From contig NZ_JXXD01000103.1 of assembly GCF_000935215.1 (NCBI RefSeq), positions 1-32,328 of the forward strand: a stretch of DNA of 32,328 bases, in the 5' to 3' direction. Made by a program: the position numbers and the translations under genes. Of this stretch, positions 22,248 to 28,843 are shown one piece after another. The notes under the pieces are model-generated. The model saw only the letters and a program-made list of their open reading frames with translations. It did not search any database and was not told the origin of the DNA. The stretch's first letter is position 1, and the number at the start of each line of letters is the position of its first letter. The stretch is from Stutzerimonas stutzeri (GTDB lineage: Bacteria; Pseudomonadota; Gammaproteobacteria; Pseudomonadales; Pseudomonadaceae).

Positions 22248-23459
22248 ATGAGCACGAGTTTCTGGAAAGCCGGCCACGCGCCGACCCTGTTTGCCTCCTT
22301 CCTCTACTTCGACCTGAGCTTCATGGTCTGGTACGTCCTCGGCCCGCTGGGCGTGCAGATCGCCGCCGATCTCGGCCTGACCACCCAGCAACGCGCCTTC
22401 ATGGTCGCCACGCCGATCCTCGCCGGTGCCGTACTACGTCTGGCGCTGGGCATCCTGGCGGATCGCACATCGCCGAAAACCGCGGGGCTGTTTGGCCAGA
22501 GCGTCGTCATCGTCGCGCTGTTCGTCGCCTGGCTGCATGGCATCCACAGCTACGAGCAGGCTTTGCTGCTCGGCCTGTTCCTCGGCATGGCCGGCGCATC
22601 CTTTGCCGTCGCGCTGCCGCTGGCCTCACAGTGGTATCCGGCAGAGCACCAGGGCAAGGCGATGGGCATCGCCGGTGCCGGTAACTCCGGCACAGTGCTG
22701 GCGGCCCTGTTCGCGCCGGTCCTGGCGGCCATCTTCGGCTGGAACAACGTATTCGGCCTGGCGCTGATCCCGCTGGTCCTCACCCTGATCATCTTCGCCA
22801 GCGTGGCGAAGAATGCGCCCAACCGCCCGGCGCCGAAGTCGCTGGCCGATTACATGAAGGCGCTGGGCGACCGCGACAGCTGGTGGTTCATGTTCTTCTA
22901 CAGCGTGACCTTTGGCGGCTTTCTCGGCCTGGCCAGCACCCTGCCCGGCTATTTCCACGACCAGTACGCCTTCGACCCGGTCAAGGCCGGCTACTACACC
23001 GCTGCCTGCGTCTTCGCCGGCAGCCTGCTGCGGCCCCTTGGCGGCGCTCTTGCCGACCGCATCGGCGGCATCCGTGCACTGCTGGTGATGTACACCGTCG
23101 CCGCCTTCTGTATCGCCGTGGTGGGGTTCAATCTGGCCAGTTCGACTGCAGCGTTGGCGCTGTTCGTGGTCGCCATGCTCAGCTTGGGTGCCGGCAACGG
23201 TGCGGTGTTCCAATTGGTGCCGCAGCGCTTCAACAAGGAGATCGGCGTGATGACCGGACTGGTCGGCATGGCCGGCGGCATCGGCGGCTTTCTGCTCACC
23301 GCCGGGCTTGGCGCAGTCAAACAATCGACCGGTGACTACCAGTTCGGCCTCTGGCTATTCGCCAGCCTCGGCGTGCTCGCCTGGTTCGGTCTCTATGGCG
23401 TCAAGCGTCGCTGGCGCACCACCTGGGGTTCTGCTGCGGTAACCGCGGCGCGGGTGTGA
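22248..23459 (+). CDS. nasA: Nitrate/nitrite MFS transporter (NarK/NasA type)
   Basis: A 403-aa inner-membrane transporter of the nitrate/nitrite porter family, with about 12 hydrophobic segments. The two nitrate-signature segments are visible: GIAGAGNSGTVLAALFAPVL in the first half and LGAGNGAVFQLVPQRF in the second. The MFS loop motif LRLALGILADRTSPK lies after the second helix. It imports nitrate for assimilation. The ATG at 22248 has GGAG eight bases upstream. It is expressed behind a sigma-54 promoter and an ANTAR attenuator. A PP2C-kinase gene follows after 67 bases and is probably cotranscribed. A homologous nasA-kinase-nirB order is known in P. aeruginosa. Confidence 0.94.
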   Translation: MSTSFWKAGHAPTLFASFLYFDLSFMVWYVLGPLGVQIAADLGLTTQQRAFMVATPILAGAVLRLALGILADRTSPKTAGLFGQSVVIVALFVAWLHGIHSYEQALLLGLFLGMAGASFAVALPLASQWYPAEHQGKAMGIAGAGNSGTVLAALFAPVLAAIFGWNNVFGLALIPLVLTLIIFASVAKNAPNRPAPKSLADYMKALGDRDSWWFMFFYSVTFGGFLGLASTLPGYFHDQYAFDPVKAGYYTAACVFAGSLLRPLGGALADRIGGIRALLVMYTVAAFCIAVVGFNLASSTAALALFVVAMLSLGAGNGAVFQLVPQRFNKEIGVMTGLVGMAGGIGGFLLTAGLGAVKQSTGDYQFGLWLFASLGVLAWFGLYGVKRRWRTTWGSAAVTAARV

Positions 23460-23526
23460 TGCCCACGCAGATCCTGCAGGGCGCGAATATTGCTCTGCTG
23501 CAGTACGCAGTCATTCGAGAACGACC

Positions 23527-25200
23527 ATGCCCCTGCGATTGAGCTATGGCGAGGCCAGCGCTGCCGGACCGCGCCCGGAAAACCAGGATGCGATACGCAT
23601 CGTCACCCCGGCGCCCGGGCTGGCAACCGGCAAGGGCTATCTGTTCGCGCTGGCCGATGGCGTCAGCCAGTGCGCCGATGGCGGCCTGGCTGCGCGAGCG
23701 ACCTTGCAGGCGCTGGCTTTCGACTATTACGCGACGCCGGAGACCTGGGCCGTCGCGCAATCACTCGACCGCGTGCTGGTCGCGCACAACCGCTGGCTGC
23801 AGGCCAACGGCGGCAACCAGCCGCTGTTGACCACCCTCACCACACTGGTGCTGCGCGGTCGCCGCTTCACCCTGGCGCATGTTGGCGATTGCCGCGCCTA
23901 CCGCTGGAACGGCTCCCAGCTCGAGCGACTCAGCGAAGACCATGTCTGGGAGCAGTCGGGCATGCAGCATGTGCTCAAGCGTGCGCTGGGACTGGATCAG
24001 CACCTGGTGATGGACTACCTCGACGGCGAGCTGCAAGAAGGCGAAAGCTACCTGCTGCTGAGCGACGGCGTCTGGTCCTGCGTCCCCGAACGCGACATCG
24101 CGCATATCCTGCACGATCAACCCGACCTAGGCGCCGCGGCACGGGCGCTGGTCAATCTGGCGCACCAGAGCGGCAGTCAGGACAACGCCAGTGCCTTGCT
24201 TCTGCGCGTCGAAGCCCTGCCCGAAGCGGTGCTGGCCGACGCCCTCGCCCAGCTCGATCATTGGCCGTTGCCGCCGAAGCTGCGCCCCGGCCAGCTGTTC
24301 GAGGGCTGGCAGGTGAATGCACTGCTGCACGAGTCGCGGCAGTCGCTGATCTATCGGGTGCAAGATGCTCAGGGCCAGGCCTGGCTGCTGAAGACGCTGC
24401 CACCCAGCCGGCAGGACGAGGCAGACGCAGGACCGGCGTTGCTCCAGGAAGAATGGTTCATGCGCCGGGTTGCCGGGCGCAACTTCGCCGAACTGCATCC
24501 GCTGCCAGAACGCCAACACCTCTATTACGTGCAGCGCGAGTACAGCGGGACGACCCTGGCGCAACGCTTCGAACGAGACGGCCCGCTGCCACTGGCCGAT
24601 TTGCTGCAGGTCGCCTCCCGGCTGATCCGCGCGGTGGGCATGCTGCATCGGCGCAACATCCTTCATCGTGACATCAAGCCGGAAAACCTGCTGCTGGGTG
24701 AGGACGGCGAGCTGCGTATCCTGGATTTCGGCCTGGCGTTCTGCCCCGGGCTGACTCGCGACCTGCCCAATCACCTGCCCGGAACCCCGAGTTTCATTGC
24801 CCCGGAGGCATTCACAGGGGCCGAACCCAGCGCAGCGCAGGATCTTTATGCGACCGGCGTGACACTGTATTACCTGCTGACCGGGCACTACCCCTACGGC
24901 GAGATCGAAGCCTTCCAGCATCCACGCTTCGGCAACCCGACACCGGCCAGCCGCTATCGCCCGGACGTGCCGACCTGGCTGGAGGAAAGTCTCGCCCGCG
25001 TGCTAGCGGTCGATCCACGACAGCGTTTCGAAACCGCCGAGCAATGGCTGCTTGAGCTGGAACAGGGCGAACAGCGCAGCGCCAGCCTTCGGCTGCGCCC
25101 CCTGCTCGAACGTGAGCCGCTCAAGGTATGGCGCGGCATGGCGCTGTTGTCGCTGCTACTCAACCTGCTGCTGGTCGTGCTGCTGATAAAAGGCGCTTGA
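23527..25200 (+). CDS. Bifunctional PP2C phosphatase-Ser/Thr protein kinase
   Basis: A 557-aa fusion of opposing activities. The N-terminal PP2C-type phosphatase (about 1-230) has RPENQDA (D21), ALADGVS (D44-G45), HVGDCRAY (D121), LLLSDGVW (D180) and SQDNAS (D219), so the metal-binding aspartates appear present. A eukaryote-like kinase (about 265-520) has the ATP lysine in LLKTL (K289), HRDIKPEN (D382), DFG (D400) and an APE motif (425-427), so it looks active. A C-terminal membrane helix (about 535-555) anchors it. It follows nasA by 67 bases. Its target is unknown; control of the transporter or nitrate reductase by phosphorylation is inference. The start context is only GAGAA. Confidence 0.93.
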   Translation: MPLRLSYGEASAAGPRPENQDAIRIVTPAPGLATGKGYLFALADGVSQCADGGLAARATLQALAFDYYATPETWAVAQSLDRVLVAHNRWLQANGGNQPLLTTLTTLVLRGRRFTLAHVGDCRAYRWNGSQLERLSEDHVWEQSGMQHVLKRALGLDQHLVMDYLDGELQEGESYLLLSDGVWSCVPERDIAHILHDQPDLGAAARALVNLAHQSGSQDNASALLLRVEALPEAVLADALAQLDHWPLPPKLRPGQLFEGWQVNALLHESRQSLIYRVQDAQGQAWLLKTLPPSRQDEADAGPALLQEEWFMRRVAGRNFAELHPLPERQHLYYVQREYSGTTLAQRFERDGPLPLADLLQVASRLIRAVGMLHRRNILHRDIKPENLLLGEDGELRILDFGLAFCPGLTRDLPNHLPGTPSFIAPEAFTGAEPSAAQDLYATGVTLYYLLTGHYPYGEIEAFQHPRFGNPTPASRYRPDVPTWLEESLARVLAVDPRQRFETAEQWLLELEQGEQRSASLRLRPLLEREPLKVWRGMALLSLLLNLLLVVLLIKGA

Positions 25201-25203
25201 CGC

Positions 25204-25512
25204 TCAGCGACGGGTAATCAGCCCCTGGCGCGCCACCCGGGTCAGCTCGCACACGCATTCTTCCAGGCGCTCAGCGGTCGGTGCCTGAATCACGGCCAGA
25301 TCGAAGCTGTCGGTGGCAAAACGCGCCAGCGACTCGTCGGCCGTGGCGAACTGGATAAGCAGGGCGCGGGATTTGCGATGACGTCGCGGCCAACCTTCGA
25401 GGTAGCGCAACAGAGATGGCTGGTGAGTACCGCCGAGGAGGACTTTCGGATTGCTGGGGTGTAGGCCGCTGGTGATCGGGGCCAGGCGCAACTGGGCGTG
25501 CTTTGCGTTCAT
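25204..25512 (-). CDS. Hypothetical protein, 102 aa
   Basis: Small basic protein of unknown function, convergent with the kinase gene and separated from it by only three bases. No signal peptide or membrane helix. The C-terminal half (SFDLAVIQAP...LEECVCELTRVARQGLITRR) vaguely recalls the last strands of a SAM-dependent methyltransferase fold, but no SAM-binding motif is present, so I do not assign one. GGAAG nine bases before the ATG and neighbour-like codon use support a real gene. It may be a genus-specific passenger of the nitrate cluster. Confidence 0.6.
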   Translation of the reverse strand: MNAKHAQLRLAPITSGLHPSNPKVLLGGTHQPSLLRYLEGWPRRHRKSRALLIQFATADESLARFATDSFDLAVIQAPTAERLEECVCELTRVARQGLITRR

Positions 25513-25707
25513 TGATTCAACTTCCGCCTCGAGGATTCCGCTGGGCAGCGGTGGGAGGCGACACCGGAACCAGCGCTTTAGCGGTATTTCGAAGCCATCG
25601 GCTCCAGGCGCCCCGCAAGTAGCTGACTAAATCGGCGCATGGGCGAAACTTTAGAAAGCTGGCCGCAGCCTGTCAACGGCGTTTTTGGAGTCGCTTCGAT
25701 GGCGATT

Positions 25708-25724
25708 CGCACCATCAGGGCGCA
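25708..25724. promoter_or_regulatory. NtrC-like enhancer site of nirB
   Basis: CGCACC-N5-GGCGCA, 17 bp, compared with TGCACC-N5-GGTGCA: one mismatch in each half. It lies about 86 bases before the -24 box, within the normal enhancer range. Confidence 0.5.
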
Positions 25725-25809
25725 AGCCGCTGCATATCAGTGCAACGATGCTCCGCGGCCAACGCCCCATCAACCGCTCAAGCCCTTGAAAATTGGTGTA
25801 TTTGCAAAT

Positions 25810-25825
25810 TGGCATAACCTCTGCA
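25810..25825 (+). promoter_or_regulatory. Sigma-54 promoter of nirBD-nasC-cobA
   Basis: TGGCAT, five bases, CTGCA, with GG (25811-25812) and GC (25823-25824) in register. Deviations are the last base of the -24 box and the first of the -12 box. An A+T-rich stretch lies just upstream. Predicted start near 25836, giving a leader of about 160 bases. Confidence 0.7.
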
Positions 25826-25877
25826 AAGCAGAACCTCGAAGAATCATTACGACCTGACCCTCAACGTGGAGCGGCAG

Positions 25878-25913
25878 GTCTCCCGACAGAGCGGGACACG
25901 GACAAAGGCGTCC
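25878..25913 (+). promoter_or_regulatory. NasT/ANTAR target hairpins in the nirB leader
   Basis: Hairpin 1 (25878-25899): GTCTCCCG/CGGGACAC, 8 positions with one mismatch, loop ACAGAG. Hairpin 2 (25900-25913): GGAC/GTCC, loop AAAGGC. Both loops have A1 and G4. The hairpins are adjacent, and the second shares its loop and right arm with the terminator, as in the nasA leader. Confidence 0.85.
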
Positions 25914-25943
25914 TCACTGGGTAACCGGTGGGACGCCTTTTTT
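25904..25943 (+). terminator. Leader terminator (attenuator) of nirB
   Basis: AAAGGCGTCC (25904-25913) pairs with GGACGCCTTT. The inner stem CACTGG/CCGGTG is closed by a GTAA tetraloop, and six T follow the stem (25938-25943). It is mutually exclusive with leader hairpin 2. Confidence 0.92.
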
Positions 25944-25995
25944 GTTGTTGAAAAATTTCGAGCAGGCCGGACGGCAGCTGGCACGGAGAACGGGC

Positions 25996-28446
25996 ATGAA
26001 GAAACTCAAACTGGTAATGATCGGCAACGGCATGGCCGGCGTGCGGACCCTTGAGGAACTGCTCAAGCTCACCAACGAGCTCTATGACATCACGGTGTTC
26101 GGCGCCGAGCCACATCCCAACTACAACCGCATCCTGCTCTCCCCGGTGCTGGCCGGCGAACAGCAGTTCGAAGAGATCGTGCTCAACGACCTGAACTGGT
26201 ACGCCGAGAACGATATCCACCTCAAGCTCAACCGCAAGGTGGTGAAGATTGACCGGGTCAAACGCCGGGTGATCGCCGATGACGGCAGCGAGGCGGAATA
26301 CGACCGCTTGCTCATCGCCACCGGCTCCAACCCGTTCATCCTGCCGATTCCCGGCAAGGACCTGCAGGGCGTAATCGGCTACCGCGACATTGCCGACACC
26401 CAAGTGATGATGGAAACCGCCAAGACCCACAAACACGCGGTGGTCATCGGCGGCGGCCTGCTCGGCCTGGAAGCGGCCAACGGCCTAAAGCTGCGGGGCA
26501 TGGACGTCACCGTGGTGCACATCGGTGACTGGCTGATGGAGCGCCAGCTGGACAAGACTGCCGGCACCCTGCTGCAGAGCGCGCTGGAAAGCCGTGGCCT
26601 GAAGTTTCTCCTGCCCAAGCACACCGCCGAACTGCTCGACAACGGCGAAGGCCGGGTATGCGCGGTCAAGTTCAAGGACGGCGACGTGATCCCCGCCGAC
26701 CTGGTGGTGATGGCCGCCGGCATCCGCCCCAACAGCGAACTGGCCGAACAGGCCGGCATCCCGTGCAATCGCGGCATTCTGGTCAACGACACCCTGCAGA
26801 CCTACGACCCGCGCATCTACGCCGTCGGCGAATGCGCCAACCATCGCGGCACCGCCTATGGCCTGGTCGCACCGCTGTTCGAACAGGCCAAGGTCTGCGC
26901 CAACCACCTGGCCATGCTTGGCTTCTCCCGCTATCTCGGCTCGGTGACTTCGACCAAGCTAAAGGTCACCGGCATCGACCTGTTCTCGGCTGGCGATTTC
27001 ATCGGCGGCGACGGTACCGAGACCATCACCCTCTCCGACCCCATCGGCGGTGTCTACAAGAAGCTGGTGATCAAGGACGACGTGCTGGTCGGCGCCTGCC
27101 TGTACGGTGATACCGCCGATGGCGGCTGGTACTTCCGCCAGGTACGCGAGGGCCAGAACGTGGGCCAGATCCGCGACCATCTGATGTTTGGCGAGGGCGC
27201 CATCGGCGATGCTGGCCACCAGGGCCAGAGCAAGGCCATGTCGATGCCGGACGATATGGAAGTGTGCGGCTGCAATGGCGTGTGCAAGGGCACCATCGTC
27301 AAGGCGATCCAGGAACACGGGCTGTTCTCGGTGGACGAGGTGAAAAAGCACACCAAGGCCGCCAGCTCTTGCGGCTCCTGTGCCGGGCTGGTCGAACAGA
27401 TCCTGATCAACACCGTCGGCGGCGCCGCCGACGTCAAGCCGAAGAGCGAGAAGGCCATCTGTGGCTGCAGCGACCTTAACCACGGCCAGGTGCGCAAGGC
27501 CGTTCGCGAGCACCACTTGACCAGCATTCCGGCGGCCATGGCCTTCATGGAATGGCGCACGCCGAACGGCTGCGCCACCTGCCGTCCGGCGCTGAACTAC
27601 TACCTGATCTCCACCTGGCCGGGCGAGGCCAAGGACGATCCGCAATCGCGCTTCATCAACGAGCGCGCCCACGCCAACATCCAGAAGGACGGCACCTACT
27701 CCGTCGTGCCGCGCATGTGGGGCGGCGTCACCAACGCCTCCGAGCTGCGCCGCATCGCCGATGTGGCGGACAAGTATCAGGTGCCGATGGTCAAGGTCAC
27801 CGGCGGCCAGCGCATCGACCTGCTGGGCATCCGCAAGGAAGACCTGCCAGGCGTCTGGAAAGACCTGGATATGCCCTCCGGCCACGCCTACGGCAAATCC
27901 ATCCGCACCGTGAAGACCTGCGTCGGCAGCGAGTTCTGCCGCTTCGGCACGCAGAACTCGACGCAGATGGGCATCGACCTGGAACACGCCCTTTTCAACA
28001 TGTGGTCGCCGCACAAGGTCAAGCTGGCCGTCTCCGGCTGCCCGCGCAACTGCGCCGAATCCGGTATCAAGGACGTCGGCATCATCGGCGTGGACTCCGG
28101 CTGGGAGCTGTACATCGGCGGCAACGGCGGCATCAAGACCGAGGCCGGCGAGTTCTTCGTCAAGGTGAAGAGCGCCGAAGACGTCATGGAATACAGCCTG
28201 GCGTTCCTGCAGCTCTACCGCGAAGAAGCCTTCTACCTTGAGCGCACCGTGCACTACATGCAGCGCGTCGGCATGGACCACATCAAGAAGGCCGTGCTGG
28301 ACGACGCCGAGCGACGCAAGGCGCTGCATCAGCGGCTGTTGTTCTCGCTCTCCTTCGAGCAGGACCCGTGGCAGGAGCAAGTTTCCAAGCCGCAGCTGAA
28401 GAAGGAATTCGACCGCATCGCCGTCAAGCAGCTGGAAAACGCCTGA
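25996..28446 (+). CDS. nirB: Assimilatory nitrite reductase [NAD(P)H], large subunit
   Basis: Cytoplasmic siroheme flavoenzyme that reduces nitrite to ammonium. The 816-aa product has an N-terminal FAD/NAD(P)H oxidoreductase (IGNGMAGVR near residue 8; second dinucleotide fold GGGLLGLEAA near 155), two BFD-like segments (C424, C426, C459, C462 and C489, C491, C526, C529), then the nitrite/sulfite reductase domain. The [4Fe-4S]-siroheme ligands are TCVGSEFC (C642, C648) and SGCPRNC (C682, C686). The ATG at 25996 has GGAGA nearby; the in-frame ATG at 25942 lies inside the terminator T-run and is rejected. It is the first gene of nirB-nirD-nasC-cobA. Confidence 0.97.
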   Translation: MKKLKLVMIGNGMAGVRTLEELLKLTNELYDITVFGAEPHPNYNRILLSPVLAGEQQFEEIVLNDLNWYAENDIHLKLNRKVVKIDRVKRRVIADDGSEAEYDRLLIATGSNPFILPIPGKDLQGVIGYRDIADTQVMMETAKTHKHAVVIGGGLLGLEAANGLKLRGMDVTVVHIGDWLMERQLDKTAGTLLQSALESRGLKFLLPKHTAELLDNGEGRVCAVKFKDGDVIPADLVVMAAGIRPNSELAEQAGIPCNRGILVNDTLQTYDPRIYAVGECANHRGTAYGLVAPLFEQAKVCANHLAMLGFSRYLGSVTSTKLKVTGIDLFSAGDFIGGDGTETITLSDPIGGVYKKLVIKDDVLVGACLYGDTADGGWYFRQVREGQNVGQIRDHLMFGEGAIGDAGHQGQSKAMSMPDDMEVCGCNGVCKGTIVKAIQEHGLFSVDEVKKHTKAASSCGSCAGLVEQILINTVGGAADVKPKSEKAICGCSDLNHGQVRKAVREHHLTSIPAAMAFMEWRTPNGCATCRPALNYYLISTWPGEAKDDPQSRFINERAHANIQKDGTYSVVPRMWGGVTNASELRRIADVADKYQVPMVKVTGGQRIDLLGIRKEDLPGVWKDLDMPSGHAYGKSIRTVKTCVGSEFCRFGTQNSTQMGIDLEHALFNMWSPHKVKLAVSGCPRNCAESGIKDVGIIGVDSGWELYIGGNGGIKTEAGEFFVKVKSAEDVMEYSLAFLQLYREEAFYLERTVHYMQRVGMDHIKKAVLDDAERRKALHQRLLFSLSFEQDPWQEQVSKPQLKKEFDRIAVKQLENA

Positions 28447-28470
28447 GAACCTGATCTGGAGGGACACTGC

Positions 28471-28800
28471 ATGAACTGGCTCGATATCTGCGCACTGGAT
28501 GAGATCAACCCACTCGGTTCGCGCATCATCGCTGGCCCCAAGGGCGACATCGCAATATTCCGCACCTCGGACGATCAGGTCTTCGCCCTCGACGACCGCT
28601 GCCCACACAAGGGCGGCCCGCTGTCGCAGGGGATCGTCTACGGCAAGCAGGTCGCCTGCCCACTGCATAACTGGCAGATCGACCTGCAAAGCGGCGAAGC
28701 ACTAGCGCCCGACGTCGGCTGCGCCCACCGCCACGAGGCGCGCGTCGAGAATGGTCGCGTGCAGCTTTCGCTTAACCAGCGCAAGGATTGCGCGGCCTGA
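28471..28800 (+). CDS. nirD: Nitrite reductase small subunit, Rieske type
   Basis: A 109-aa Rieske-fold subunit of the NirBD nitrite reductase. The cluster ligands appear complete: CPHKGG (C44, H46) and CPLHNW (C63, H66). Some NirD proteins, such as that of E. coli, lack the iron-sulfur ligands, so this form probably carries a [2Fe-2S] centre. GGAGGG (28458-28463) seven bases before the ATG is a strong ribosome binding site. It lies 24 bases after nirB and 43 before nasC in one operon. Confidence 0.95.
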   Translation: MNWLDICALDEINPLGSRIIAGPKGDIAIFRTSDDQVFALDDRCPHKGGPLSQGIVYGKQVACPLHNWQIDLQSGEALAPDVGCAHRHEARVENGRVQLSLNQRKDCAA

Positions 28801-28843
28801 ACACACCGCAGTTGACCAGCACCTTTTCCCAGGAGACGACGCC

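Larger units (their letters stand above)
25513..25995 (+). other. Regulatory region of nirB
   Basis: A 483-base gap. It contains a perfect CCGCTG-GG-CAGCGG palindrome (25538-25551) near the hypothetical gene, an NtrC-like site (25708-25724), a -24/-12 promoter (25810-25825), and a two-hairpin attenuator leader (25878-25943). About 150 bases between 25552 and 25707 show nothing I can support. Confidence 0.7.

Noticed and set aside
23490-24671. 393-codon plus-strand frame overlapping the PP2C-kinase gene in another frame
   Set aside because: Arg/Ala/Pro-rich translation typical of a shifted frame; the kinase frame carries all catalytic motifs.
25204-25512. Methyltransferase assignment for the 102-aa protein
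   Set aside because: Only a vague resemblance to the terminal strands; no SAM-binding glycine motif, and the protein is too short.
26959-28689. 576-codon open frame on the minus strand opposite nirB-nirD
   Set aside because: Spans two confidently assigned genes and their spacer. The product has low-complexity His/Asp/Ala/Val composition, typical of an antisense shadow.
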